The position numbers were made by a program, and so were the translations under genes. This document shows, one piece after another, positions 42,807 to 54,311 of a stretch of 64,000 bases of DNA. The stretch is from CBDCFV01 sp963664625. GTDB lineage: Bacteria; Chloroflexota; Dehalococcoidia; Lucifugimonadales; UBA3495. Below the pieces are notes generated by a model, which worked only from the letters and a program-made list of their open reading frames with translations, was not told the origin of the DNA and searched no databases. Each line of letters starts with the position of its first letter. Position 1 is the first letter of the stretch. The stretch is taken from NCBI GenBank assembly GCA_963664625.1, contig OY761541.1, positions 1,860,001 to 1,924,000 of the forward strand, read 5' to 3'.

Positions 42807-42881
42807 TGGTAGCGGGGGTTGGATTCGAACCAACGACCTTCGGGTTATGAGCCCGACGAGCTGCCACTGCTCCACCCCGCG
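42807..42881 (-). tRNA. Initiator tRNA-fMet (anticodon CAT), CCA encoded
   Basis: 75 nucleotides, starting CGCGGGGTGGAGCAG and ending with encoded CCA. Anticodon arm CGGG-CTCATAA-CCCG has the three consecutive G:C pairs typical of initiators, and position 1 (C) cannot pair with position 72 (T), another initiator trait. It lies 60 bases after the 23S 3' end on the same strand and shares its terminator. Confidence 0.95.
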
Positions 42882-42941
42882 ACGGAAACCGAAAAGAACA
42901 AGAAGCTGGAGTTGCGAATCAGTTTGAAGCTCTTGGCATGG

Positions 42942-46021
<3,080 letters not shown>

Positions 46022-46031
<10 letters not shown>

Positions 46032-46095
46032 CACGCTAGGAACTTCAAACTGATTGTTGCGTTCTTCGCAGGACTTCCAACTTCTTATTCTCTTG
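46022..46095 (-). other. 5' strand of the pre-23S processing stem
   Basis: The RNA of this segment (GAAUAAGAAGUUGG, later AAUCAGUUUGAAGUUCCU) is complementary over about 45 positions, with G-U pairs and a small bulge, to the segment 42895-42952 downstream of the 23S (there read as CAAACUGAUU, CUUCUUGUUC). The pair forms the long stem cut by RNase III. Confidence 0.85.
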
Positions 46096-46110
46096 TTAAG
46101 GTGCGCTTAC

Positions 46111-46146
46111 GAGAAAACGGCGGCTGGGGGTTCCCCCAAGCCGCCG
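46111..46146 (-). terminator. Terminator-like hairpin in the 23S leader
   Basis: Stem CGGCGGCTTGGGGG with CCCCCAGCCGCCG, two-base loop and a bulge, followed by TTTTCTC on the minus strand. It lies about 95 bases downstream of the expected transcription start and about 80 bases before the 23S, so it would have to be read through to make 23S. Confidence 0.65.
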
Positions 46147-46220
46147 CTCAGGTTTCCCTTCGCCAGAGTGTTGTCAGGTAATTGACATCAACTGTAAAGC
46201 CTTCCTCTCGTGAGACAACG

Positions 46221-46249
46221 ATTATAGACGGCTTGGGACAAGGCGTCAA
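46221..46249 (-). promoter_or_regulatory. Sigma-70 promoter of the 23S operon
   Basis: On the minus strand TTGACG (46249-46244), 17-base spacer, TATAAT (46226-46221). Transcription would start near 46213. Confidence 0.8.
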
Positions 46250-46326
46250 TAGGTTTTGAAATTTCGTTCAAAATTCGTTGCTCATCATAATTATCTACCG
46301 GATGCAGCCGGATGGTGGGCACCGGT

Positions 46327-46335
46327 TGTTATAAT
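46327..46335 (+). promoter_or_regulatory. Extended -10 element upstream of hicB-like gene
   Basis: TGTTATAAT (TG-n-TATAAT), 40 bases before the ATG at 46375. No clear -35. Confidence 0.45.
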
Positions 46336-46374
46336 TGTCGAGCCGTAGCTGAGACGAGGATAGGAAGCGCGACG

Positions 46375-46614
46375 ATGAAGACTTTCATTTTCGAGGTTGT
46401 CATAGAGCAGGATGGGGAAGGGTGGAGAGCTTTCTACCCGGACTGGGAGCACATAGGGGCTTCCAGTTGGGGATACACTGAAAAGGAAGCGCTTGCCCAC
46501 ATAGAAGAAGTCCTTTTCATGATCATCGAGGAATTCTCGGATGAGGGACTGCCCCTCCCGTCAACAGACCACTTGACCGAGTCGGACCGGCCGACAGTAG
46601 CGGTCACAGTGTGA
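46375..46614 (+). CDS. HicB-like antitoxin, orphan
   Basis: 79-residue HicB-fold protein: FEVVIEQDGEGWRAFYPDW, YTEKEALAHIEEVLFMIIEE, and acidic C-terminus. No HicA-like gene directly follows: the next 143 bases contain none. It may be the remnant of a pair or act on the hicA at 47039. Confidence 0.8.
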   Translation: MKTFIFEVVIEQDGEGWRAFYPDWEHIGASSWGYTEKEALAHIEEVLFMIIEEFSDEGLPLPSTDHLTESDRPTVAVTV

Positions 46615-46757
46615 ACAACATAGACTATTCCCGTCTCAGAACGGTAACTGCCCACGATATAACTCGGGCTTGGCCCTGGACAATCACGCATTTGAGCTAA
46701 CCTGTCGAGCAGCGAAACGTTGGTGTACAATTCCGGCACTTTGGCCAGGAGACGATC

Positions 46758-47042
46758 ATGCTGGTTTACAAAGCCATGTTTAAGTACTTAGACAATGGCG
46801 TCCATGCGGAGGCATTGGACTTTCCCGGAGCTATTACTTATGGAACTGACCTGGCGGAAGCCAGGCTGTTGCTGGCCAGCGCCTTGGTGGATCTAGCCGA
46901 AGTCAGCTTGGAACGGGGTGAATCTTTGCCCAAGCCTGACCCAAACCTGACCGACCCGGAAGCTGACTTGGAAGAGCCGATATACCTCCTCCTGCAAGCG
47001 GCTTCAAGGGTTACCCTAATTCCTCAAGATGCCCTCACGTGA
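46758..47042 (+). CDS. hicB: HicB-type antitoxin
   Basis: 94 residues with the HicB fold: LVYKAMFKYLDNGVHAEALD, FPGAITYGTDLAEARLLLAS. It overlaps the downstream toxin by four bases (GTGA). TACAAT 27 bases upstream is a possible -10. AGGAGA lies eight bases before the ATG. Confidence 0.85.
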   Translation: MLVYKAMFKYLDNGVHAEALDFPGAITYGTDLAEARLLLASALVDLAEVSLERGESLPKPDPNLTDPEADLEEPIYLLLQAASRVTLIPQDALT

Positions 47043-47227
47043 GACGCCGCGATCTATTGAGACACCTTCGTGAGCACGGTTGCAATTTCGTTCGCGAGGG
47101 GAGAGAGCATTCGATTTGGGAAAATCCGGACTTGAGCCGCAGGTCCTCAATAGCACGGCATCGGTCTATTCCCCTTTACACAGCGGTGCGGATTTGCCAA
47201 CAACTTGGTATTCCACCACCACGGTAG
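47039..47227 (+). CDS. hicA: HicA-type toxin
   Basis: 62-residue HicA: RRRDLLRHLREHGCNFVREG, REHSIWENP (catalytic His), SSIARHRSIPLYTAVRICQQ. GTG start overlaps the antitoxin stop. Same family as the toxin at 42129 but divergent in sequence. Confidence 0.87.
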   Translation: MRRRDLLRHLREHGCNFVREGREHSIWENPDLSRRSSIARHRSIPLYTAVRICQQLGIPPPR

Positions 47228-47249
47228 AACGCCCTAAAGGGAGCCAACC

Positions 47250-48863
47250 ATGACCCAAAGCAACGACCCGGTAGACGTACTGATCATAGGCGCTGGCGCC
47301 TCCGGGGCCGCCTTCGCCTGGAGCCTGGCCGACGCCAACATCAACGTTATGTGCCTGGAGCAGGGCGACTGGCTGGAGCCGGCCAAGTACCCGACCACCC
47401 GAATCGACTGGGAGCTTTACAAGCAGGGCGAGTTCAACCCCAATCCCAACATGCGCGACATCCCCTGGGACTACCCGGTAAACGAGTCGGCCACTCCCAT
47501 AGCCCCGCTCATGTACAACGCCGTGGGCGGCAGCACCATCCACTGGAGCGCCCACTTCCCCCGGATGCACCCGTCGGACTTCCTGGTCCGCAGCCTCGAT
47601 GGAGTGGCCGACGACTGGCCGATGACCTACCAGCAACTGGAGCCGTACTTCGACCTGAACGACCGGATGGTGGGCGTGGCCGGCATCACCGGCGACACGG
47701 CCTTCCCGCCCAAGTCCGACAGGCAGACGCCGCCCATCCCGCTGGGCAAGACCGGCGACACCATCGTCAAAGGGTTCGAGAAGCTGGGCTGGCACTGGTG
47801 GCCGGCGGACAGCGCCATCATTACCCAACCCTACGACGGCCGGGCCGCCTGCAACAACTGCGGCCCCTGTGAAATCGGATGCACCCTGCGGGCCAAGGCC
47901 AGCGCCGACGTTACCTACTGGCCAAGGGCCATCGCCCGCGGCGCCGTCCTCAAGACCAACGCCCGGGTGCGCGAAATCACCGTGGGAAGCGACGGGCTGG
48001 CCGACGGCGTCATCTACTACGACGCCGAGGGACACGTCCGGCGGCAGCGGGCAAAAGTCGTAGTGATGGCTTGCAACGGCATCGGTACGCCCCGGTTGCT
48101 GCTAAACTCCCGCTCCAGCCTGTTCCCCGACGGCCTGGCCAACAGTAGCGGGCTGCTGGGGCGAAACTTGATGTTCCACCCCGTCTCAATGGTCATGGGG
48201 GTATTCGACGAGCGCTTGGACGGCTACCAAGGGCCCTTGGGTTGCTCTGTTGTAAGCTCCCAGTTCTACGAGACGGACCTTTCCCGGGGGTTCGTGCGCG
48301 GGTATCAGTTCCAGGTACTCCGAAGCTCCGGCCCCGCCATCACCGCCCAAGGCTTCACCCACACAGCACCAATTCCTTGGGGACAGGGCCACCACCGGGT
48401 GTTCGATGAACGCTTCGGGCGCACCATCACCGTCTCCGTCATGGGAGAGGACCTGCCTGAGACCCAGAACCGTGTCGAGCTTGATCCGGACATCGCCGAC
48501 AGCGACGGGATTCCCGCCCCCAGGGTCATCTACGCCATGAGCGAAAACAGCCTGAAGATGCAGGACCACGGCATAGCCCGCGCGACAGAGTTGCTGGAGG
48601 CGGCGGGCGCGAATGAGGTATTGGTCAATCCCCTGTTGCGCGCGTCGGGCTGGCACTTGCTTGGCACCGCCCGCATGGGGTCTCACGTGGGCAACTCGGT
48701 GGTCGACGGCTACGGCCGCTGCCACGACGTGAAGAACCTCTTCATCATCGACGGCAGCGTGTTCGTCACTGCCGGCGCGGTCAACCCGACCTCCACCATC
48801 CAAGCGTTGGCCCTCTACATCGCCGACTACTTCAAGAAAAACTCCCGGCACCTGCTGGATTGA
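47250..48863 (+). CDS. GMC-family FAD-dependent dehydrogenase (gluconate 2-dehydrogenase large-subunit-like)
   Basis: 537-residue FAD oxidoreductase. FAD-binding VLIIGAGASGAAFAWSLADA at the N-terminus; NAVGGSTIHWSAH; C-terminal GMC signature WHLLGTARMG and VDGYGRCHDVKNLFIIDGSV with NPTSTIQALA. The cysteine motif ACNNCGPCEIGCTLRAK (about residues 203-219) is the type that binds an iron-sulphur cluster in related sugar dehydrogenases. The small subunit gene follows by 11 bases. A sugar acid or polyol substrate is likely. No cytochrome subunit is adjacent. Confidence 0.92.
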   Translation: MTQSNDPVDVLIIGAGASGAAFAWSLADANINVMCLEQGDWLEPAKYPTTRIDWELYKQGEFNPNPNMRDIPWDYPVNESATPIAPLMYNAVGGSTIHWSAHFPRMHPSDFLVRSLDGVADDWPMTYQQLEPYFDLNDRMVGVAGITGDTAFPPKSDRQTPPIPLGKTGDTIVKGFEKLGWHWWPADSAIITQPYDGRAACNNCGPCEIGCTLRAKASADVTYWPRAIARGAVLKTNARVREITVGSDGLADGVIYYDAEGHVRRQRAKVVVMACNGIGTPRLLLNSRSSLFPDGLANSSGLLGRNLMFHPVSMVMGVFDERLDGYQGPLGCSVVSSQFYETDLSRGFVRGYQFQVLRSSGPAITAQGFTHTAPIPWGQGHHRVFDERFGRTITVSVMGEDLPETQNRVELDPDIADSDGIPAPRVIYAMSENSLKMQDHGIARATELLEAAGANEVLVNPLLRASGWHLLGTARMGSHVGNSVVDGYGRCHDVKNLFIIDGSVFVTAGAVNPTSTIQALALYIADYFKKNSRHLLD

Positions 48864-48874
48864 GGAGCTACCCC

Positions 48875-49336
48875 ATGCCCGCCCTTCATTCGTTCTTCAG
48901 TGACGCCCAATCCGAGCTTGTCGCCAGGGTCCTGGACCGGATAGTCCCGCCCACCGGCAAGATGCCCGGGGCGGGAGAGATCGCGGTCGAGTACCTGGAC
49001 CGGTTCGTCGCCGCATCGGCCAATCACAAGCGGACTTTCAGCAACGGTCTGTCCGGGATCGAACTGCGCGCCCAGCGGTCCTTTTCCGGCAACTTCGCCA
49101 GCCTGACAGGCGAGCAACAGGACGAAGTGCTGCGCCAGGTGGAAGCCGCCGACAGAAGGTTCTTCGATCTGCTGGTAAGGCAGACCTACAACGGCTACTA
49201 CACCAACCCCCGCATCATCGAGGCCCTGGGGCTTGAAGCTCGCGGCCCCCAGCCGCGCGGCTACCGCGTGGAAATGGGCAACATTTCATTGATGGAAAAC
49301 GTCCAGAGGCGGGGAAGAATTTACCGGGATAGGTGA
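48875..49336 (+). CDS. Gluconate 2-dehydrogenase subunit 3-like protein
   Basis: 153-residue partner of the GMC dehydrogenase: FSDAQSELVARVLDRIVPPT followed by a helical body, FFDLLVRQTYNGYYTNPRII. Family members assist export or stability of the catalytic subunit, normally with a Tat signal; none is seen here, so the complex may be cytoplasmic or the signal is lost. The start is ATG 48875 with GAGGAG upstream. Confidence 0.87.
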   Translation: MPALHSFFSDAQSELVARVLDRIVPPTGKMPGAGEIAVEYLDRFVAASANHKRTFSNGLSGIELRAQRSFSGNFASLTGEQQDEVLRQVEAADRRFFDLLVRQTYNGYYTNPRIIEALGLEARGPQPRGYRVEMGNISLMENVQRRGRIYRDR

Positions 49337-49425
49337 GGGGCACAACCGTTACAGTACCCCGGCCAGATACCGCCGCACCTGAATGCCCTGGCCTTAAGCT
49401 GACGGGAGCGCCAATCCTTTGGCTG

Positions 49426-49806
49426 TCAGGTCTGAAATCCGAGGGCTGCCGCCACTGCGGACTGCCGTTGGTCAGTGGTTATGAACACCACGCCACCGTG
49501 CGTGCGGGCCACGTACAACGCGTTGGCAACGTGCCACAGATCGGCCCCTCTGAGGTAGCCCACCGACAGCGCAAGAGCAATTTCGGGAGAAAGCGAACGG
49601 TCGGGAAACACCCAGTTGACGTGGGCCAGTATACCGTATGAGAAGGCTCGTCTCTCTCGCAACAAGGCCGCCCGAAACTCTGCTTCCAACAAGTTGGCCG
49701 AGACCAAGCTCGTGAATGAGTTCAGACGCCGTTCGAGTGCCTCGCTGCCAGGCTCACTGAATTCGACGGTAAGCACCGCGGACGTGTCGACGTATGCGAC
49801 GCTCAC
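49426..49806 (-). CDS. vapC: PIN-domain toxin (VapC family)
   Basis: 126-residue PIN ribonuclease: VAYVDTSAVLTVEF (first Asp), NLLEAEFRAALLRE (Glu), YLRGADLWHVANAL (Asp) and VFITTDQRQSAVA (Asp). All four acidic residues are intact. GTG start overlaps the antitoxin stop by four bases. Confidence 0.9.
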   Translation of the reverse strand: MSVAYVDTSAVLTVEFSEPGSEALERRLNSFTSLVSANLLEAEFRAALLRERRAFSYGILAHVNWVFPDRSLSPEIALALSVGYLRGADLWHVANALYVARTHGGVVFITTDQRQSAVAAALGFQT

Positions 49807-50075
49807 TCGTTCCGGTCGGCGAGAAAGCGTTCTAAGGCGCCGGGTTTAGGTGCGCCACGGCGTATCGGCTTACGCGGGAGAGTAGAGCGCACCAGCGTGC
49901 CTTCGCGTTCCATTTCATCCAACCGCTCTTCGATGGTTTGCGGCGGCCCCGCTATCGGGCGTATTTCCGCAACCGGCTTGCCCCGGTAGGTTACCGTCAC
50001 CTTTTGGCCTTCCCGCACCTGCCGGATAATCTCTGAGAACCGGGCTTTTGCTTCGTAAATCGAATATGTTTCCAT
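49803..50075 (-). CDS. vapB: Phd/YefM-type antitoxin
   Basis: 90-residue antitoxin: METYSIYEAKARFSEIIRQV, KVTVTYRGKPVAEIRPI, then a charged C-terminus that would cover the toxin. The ATG at 50075 is chosen; the open frame extends to 50114 without support. Confidence 0.88.
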   Translation of the reverse strand: METYSIYEAKARFSEIIRQVREGQKVTVTYRGKPVAEIRPIAGPPQTIEERLDEMEREGTLVRSTLPRKPIRRGAPKPGALERFLADRNE

Positions 50076-50165
50076 AACAACGTTCAGCCTACCCAATCTG
50101 ACCAGTCTGGTCAAGTAGTGGCAACCCTAGTGCAGGGTCTTTTAATTTTTGACGTTGGCCACGGT

Positions 50166-50231
50166 AGTCCGTTCGTGGTGAGCTTGTCGAACCATGAACG
50201 GACGGCCCTTCGACAAGCTCAGGGCGAACGG
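50166..50231. repeat. Dispersed inverted repeat, family 2
   Basis: Two arms CCGTTCGTGGTGAGCTTGTC and the inverted CTTCGACAAGCTCAGGGCGA around a short centre. A degenerate relative lies at 6199. Non-coding region between vapBC and the ABC importer. Confidence 0.85.
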
Positions 50232-50254
50232 AAAGATTAGGTAAGGCTGGACGA

Positions 50255-50320
50255 TATTCCCGCCTTCGCGGGAATCCATCGTCAGGGGTTTGGTTCCCCG
50301 CCTTCGCGGGGAAGACGGGT
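50255..50320. repeat. Two copies of family 1 palindromic repeat
   Basis: attcccgccttcgcgggaat at 50255-50275 and ttccccgccttcgcggggaa at 50294-50313 with GAC GGG tail. They are followed closely by the stop of the ABC permease gene. Confidence 0.85.
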
Positions 50321-50336
50321 TGGATAGGAAGGGATC

Positions 50337-51245
50337 TCACGCCCTGCCGCGGAGGGTGGGGTCAAGCTTGTCGCGGAGGCTGTCGCCCAGGAAGTTGCCC
50401 GCCATGACTATCAGGGAGATGAACATGCCGGGGAACAGCACCGTCCACCAAGCTTGGTTCATGTAGTTGCGGGCGTCGGACAACATGCTGCCCCACGCCG
50501 GCGTGGGCGGGCGGATGCCGATGGTGAGGAAGGAGAGGGTGGCCTCCAGCAGGATGAGCCGCCCCAGTTCGTAGCCCGCCACCACCAGTATGGGGGCGAC
50601 GGTGTTGGGCAGGATGTGCCGGAAGACGATGCGGACGTCGTGGGCGCCCAAAGCCCGCGCCGCCGTCACGTACTCCCGCTCGCGAATGGACAGGGCTTGG
50701 CCGCGGGTGATGCGGGCGAACTCCACCCATCCCCTTACGCCCACTATCAGGATCAGGCTTTTCATATCGGTGCCGATGAGCGATGCCCACACGATGGCGA
50801 TGAGGATGTAGGGGAAGCTGAGAAATATGTCCACGATGCGCATGGCGATGCGGTCGGCCCAGCCGCCGCGGAACCCCGCTACAAGGCCGACGGACACGCC
50901 CACGATCGCGCCCAGGAGTAGGCCCAGGCCCCCGACAGTCATCGACGCCCTGGCGCCCCAGACCAACCGGCTCCATTCGTCGCGCCCCATGTGGTCGGTG
51001 CCCAAGAAGTGGACCGGCCCGCCCTTGTTGTCGGCGACGCCGGGCGGCTTGTGGCGCAGGCCCAAGTTGTTGATCGTCGGGTCGTAGGTGGACAAGGCCT
51101 GGGGCCAGATGGCAAAGAAGCAGAAGACCAGCAGCAACCCCGCCGACACCAGGAACGCCACGTCGCCCGACGAGCGAATGCGCGGGACCTTGAGCCACCC
51201 TTTAGGTGACGGTTCAGTCAGGCTTTCGCGCTCGGCAACGGCCAT
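50337..51245 (-). CDS. Peptide/nickel-type ABC transporter permease (DppC-like)
   Basis: 302-residue inner-membrane permease with six helices. The short N-terminal cytoplasmic part, FLGTDHMGRDEWSRLVWGAR (typical DppC loop) and the EAA-type loop YVTAARALGAHDVRIVFRHI are present. It follows the DppB-like gene by 16 bases. No ATPase genes follow; two family 1 repeats and vapBC come next. Confidence 0.93.
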   Translation of the reverse strand: MAVAERESLTEPSPKGWLKVPRIRSSGDVAFLVSAGLLLVFCFFAIWPQALSTYDPTINNLGLRHKPPGVADNKGGPVHFLGTDHMGRDEWSRLVWGARASMTVGGLGLLLGAIVGVSVGLVAGFRGGWADRIAMRIVDIFLSFPYILIAIVWASLIGTDMKSLILIVGVRGWVEFARITRGQALSIREREYVTAARALGAHDVRIVFRHILPNTVAPILVVAGYELGRLILLEATLSFLTIGIRPPTPAWGSMLSDARNYMNQAWWTVLFPGMFISLIVMAGNFLGDSLRDKLDPTLRGRA

Positions 51246-51261
51246 AGAGCTAGTCTATCTC

Positions 51262-52179
51262 CTAGCTGACCCGGATGCGCGGGTCCAGGTAGCCGTAGAA
51301 CAGGTCCACCAGCAGGTTTATGACCGTGACCAGCACGGCGGCAAGCAGCGCGCCGCCCACCACCACCGGATAGTCTTTCAGGAAGATGGCATTCACCAAC
51401 ACGAAGCCCAGGCCGGGCCAAGCAAAGATGGGCTCCACCACCACCGCTCCCTGGATCAGTCCGCTCAGTTGAAGACCGGCCATGGTGACGATGGGTATGG
51501 CGGCGTTCCTGAGAGCGTGCCGGTAAACCACCACGAATTCGCGCAGTCCCTTGGACCGGGCGGTGCGGACGTAGTCGGTGTGGATGACCTCCAGCATCTC
51601 GGACCGCATCAGCCGCAACAGGAGCGCCGTCTGGAAGAAGGAGAGGGTTGCTATGGGCAGAATGGCGTGCTTGACCCCGATGCCCGACACCGGGAGCCAC
51701 TGCAACTTTACGGAGATATACAGCATCAGCAACATGGCCACCCAGAAGCTGGGCATCGACTGGCCGAAGACGGCGATGATGCGGACTATCACGTCCAAAA
51801 TAGAGCCGCGGGTGAGGGCGGCCAAGGTTCCCAATGGAACGGCCAGCACGATGCCGATAACCATTGCTCCGCCGGCCAGGATCATCGTCCGGATGATGGC
51901 CCGCCCAACCACGTCGGTAATCGGCTCCTCGTAGCGGAACGACTTGATGGTGTCGCCGCGCCAGAAGCCGCCCATGAAGGAGAAATACTGGACGTACAGG
52001 GGCCGGTCGGTCCCCAAGCGCTCCCGCATCTCCTGAATGGCTTGAGGCGTAGCATCCTCCACCGGCACCATCAGGGCCGCCGGGTCTCCCGAAGCGTGAA
52101 CGAACACAAACACCACGACACTGACAATTAGGATCGTCACCACGCCCTGGAGAAACCTATGTGTGAAGAACTGGTACAT
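51262..52179 (-). CDS. Peptide/nickel-type ABC transporter permease (DppB-like)
   Basis: 305-residue permease: N-terminal helix then a periplasmic loop with LGTDRPLYVQYFSF, further helices, and the EAA loop YVRTARSKGLREFVVVYRHA. LVNAIFLKDYPVVVGGALLA ends the protein. Located 44 bases downstream of the binding-protein gene, with a degenerate family 1 repeat in that gap. Confidence 0.93.
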   Translation of the reverse strand: MYQFFTHRFLQGVVTILIVSVVVFVFVHASGDPAALMVPVEDATPQAIQEMRERLGTDRPLYVQYFSFMGGFWRGDTIKSFRYEEPITDVVGRAIIRTMILAGGAMVIGIVLAVPLGTLAALTRGSILDVIVRIIAVFGQSMPSFWVAMLLMLYISVKLQWLPVSGIGVKHAILPIATLSFFQTALLLRLMRSEMLEVIHTDYVRTARSKGLREFVVVYRHALRNAAIPIVTMAGLQLSGLIQGAVVVEPIFAWPGLGFVLVNAIFLKDYPVVVGGALLAAVLVTVINLLVDLFYGYLDPRIRVS

Positions 52180-52192
52180 CAGTCAAAGCCGT

Positions 52193-52220
52193 CGTCATTC
52201 CCACGGGGGCGGGAATCTGG
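52193..52220 (-). repeat. Degenerate family 1 repeat between binding protein and permease genes
   Basis: cattcccacgggggcgggaa has the palindromic arms of the family with an altered centre. As a hairpin it may moderate read-through from the abundant binding protein to the permeases. Confidence 0.55.
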
Positions 52221-52223
52221 ACA

Positions 52224-54041
52224 TCAGTCCCTGAATTTCACGTCCAGGAACAGCCGGTACTCGTGGGGGTAAGGCTTCCATAGTACGTCGTTATGTACAC
52301 CATAGAGGTCCACGTAGTTGACCAAGAACACCCACGGAGCATACTCGGTATACAGTTCGTCAAGCTGCCGCGCCAGCTTGACCGACTCCTCGCTTCCGCT
52401 GGTAGTGGCCGAGAGTTTCACGATCAAGTCGTCCCACTCATCAGGGCCGTTGGCGTAGTAGTCACCGCGGCTGCGCGGCTCCGGCCTTTTCTCCAGCCAG
52501 TAGAAGTAGGGAGTTGAGGCCCGCAACAACGCGTTGCCGTTGCCGATCATCCACGGCACTTTCAACTCAAGACCTATGCCCGGAGGGAAGAGCACCGAAC
52601 GGCTCTGGGGGATGTATTCCACGTCCAATCCGATCTCCCGCCAGTACCCGGCCACGGCCTCGCCGGTCTCCTTGTCCAGCGTGTAACGGTCGTTGGTGGC
52701 CATGAAGGTTATCTTGCCGACATCCACGCCGTCGGCCCGGGCTTCGTCAAGCAGCGACTTGGCCTTCTCCGGGTCGTAGGGGTAGCCAACCCGGTCGGGG
52801 TCCACCTCGGGTAGGAAGGGGTGGGTAACCCCTGTCAAAGGAATGGCGCCGGTGCCCCTGAATAGCTGTTCCGCGATCTCCACCTTGTTTACCGCGTAGT
52901 TCAATGCCTTCCGTACACGCTTGTCGTTATAGGGCGCTTCCCGCACCGGCAGTACGACAAAGACGAAGCGGGAACTAAGGACCGATTCGATGTGGACGTC
53001 GGGGTTGGCTGCGATCTCCGGTTGCCACTCAGGCAGCAGGAACGGCAGGACATCCACGCCGCCGGTGAGGAACTCGCTCTTGCGGGTAAAGGCGTCGGGA
53101 ATTATCCGCCACTCGATCCGGTCCACGCCGGGATCAGGCCCCCAATAGTCGGGGAACTTCTCCATCACCATCCGTTCGTTCTGCACCCACTCTTCGAAGG
53201 TGAAGGCGCCGGCGCCGAAGGGCGCCTTGCCGAAGCCGTCCTGCTCGGTGTGCGGCCACGAACCGGTCTCTTCCAAGTACTTCTTGGAGGTTATAAACCC
53301 GAAGGCCGACATTACGTTGGGCAGTTCCGCCGTTCCCGGAGCGGGCATCTTAACCCGGACAGTGTAGTCGTCTACTATCTCCAACTCGTGGTTGACCAGC
53401 GGCGGCGGCACCCTGCCCTTGGTCTGGCCCTCCGGCTTGTAGCAGGCCTTCAAGCTGGCCTCCACGTCTTCGGCGGTAATCTCGCCATAAGCGGGATCGT
53501 GGAACTTGACCCCCTTACGAATGTTGAAAAGGTACGAAGTGGGCGATTCGTAGTCCCAAGCCTCTGCCACTATATTGTCCAACGCGCCCTCGCGGTTGAA
53601 CCTGATCATTGGCTCGGAAACGTGGTTCAGCACGTCCAACTCATCCACGCCCGTTATGAACCAGCAACTCAGTTGAATGGGATTCGCCAACTGGGACACT
53701 CTCAACGTCCTGAACTGTTTCTCCTCGGCAGGCGGGGGCGCGGCGGTAGGAGTGGCGACGACCATGACCTCTTTCACCACTTCCTTCTCGACCACCACCT
53801 CTTTCTCGATCTCGATCACCTTCTCCGACTCCACCACCTCCACCTTGGGCACCTCTCTTACGACCTCTTTTTCAACCACCACCTGCTTCTCAACCGGGAC
53901 CTCTTTGATAACCTCCTTCTCCACCACCACTTCTTTCTCCACGACTACCGGCTCGGCGGAAGATCCGCCGCAAGCAACGGTAACCACCAGCGCAAGCACC
54001 AAGGCCAGAACCACCTTCAATTTGACTGTCCACTTGGTCAT
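52224..54041 (-). CDS. ABC transporter substrate-binding lipoprotein (family 5)
   Basis: 605-residue extracytoplasmic solute-binding lipoprotein (lipobox VVTVACGG). Between lipid anchor and binding domain is a 60-residue Val/Glu/Lys linker of VVVEKEV-type repeats. Family 5 features include YLFNIRKGVKFHDPAYGEIT and RVRKALNYAVNKVEIAEQLF. Binds peptides, nickel chelates or other organics. ATG 54041 is preferred because the signal peptide starts there. It is the first gene of the importer operon. Confidence 0.93.
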   Translation of the reverse strand: MTKWTVKLKVVLALVLALVVTVACGGSSAEPVVVEKEVVVEKEVIKEVPVEKQVVVEKEVVREVPKVEVVESEKVIEIEKEVVVEKEVVKEVMVVATPTAAPPPAEEKQFRTLRVSQLANPIQLSCWFITGVDELDVLNHVSEPMIRFNREGALDNIVAEAWDYESPTSYLFNIRKGVKFHDPAYGEITAEDVEASLKACYKPEGQTKGRVPPPLVNHELEIVDDYTVRVKMPAPGTAELPNVMSAFGFITSKKYLEETGSWPHTEQDGFGKAPFGAGAFTFEEWVQNERMVMEKFPDYWGPDPGVDRIEWRIIPDAFTRKSEFLTGGVDVLPFLLPEWQPEIAANPDVHIESVLSSRFVFVVLPVREAPYNDKRVRKALNYAVNKVEIAEQLFRGTGAIPLTGVTHPFLPEVDPDRVGYPYDPEKAKSLLDEARADGVDVGKITFMATNDRYTLDKETGEAVAGYWREIGLDVEYIPQSRSVLFPPGIGLELKVPWMIGNGNALLRASTPYFYWLEKRPEPRSRGDYYANGPDEWDDLIVKLSATTSGSEESVKLARQLDELYTEYAPWVFLVNYVDLYGVHNDVLWKPYPHEYRLFLDVKFRD

Positions 54042-54111
54042 CCCGTAATGCCCCCTGTTGCTAGTTTGAGGAACATATTTTTGTTGCAAATGAGTCCATA
54101 TTCAGAAATGT

Positions 54112-54128
54112 AATACGAATTCCGTATT
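54112..54128. promoter_or_regulatory. Inverted repeat, possible operator
   Basis: AATACG-AATTC-CGTATT, six-base arms with five-base spacer, 71 bases before the binding-protein start in the divergent intergenic region (54042-54311). No other regulatory site was clear there. Confidence 0.35.
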
Positions 54129-54311
54129 CCAGAGCCTTACGCACTCGCCGGAATTGCAACAATCACCAGAATCGGCTTGCGCCCGGCAATGGGTTGTCAT
54201 TCTAGTCCCGACGCCTTGGGGTGTCAATGAAAATCCAACCCGCGCTAACCCTGCGTATTAGGGTATCATTGTCATCAGGAAATCAAGCCATGAAAGTCAC
54301 TTGTTGCTGAT

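Noticed and set aside
46158..46200. Possible riboswitch in the 23S leader
   Set aside because: Short GGGAAACC-type stretches are present but I could not fold them into a known riboswitch class; only the terminator-like hairpin is supported.
52992..54113. 373-codon plus-strand frame rich in His and Leu
   Set aside because: Antisense reading of the VVVEKEV repeat linker and signal of the substrate-binding protein.
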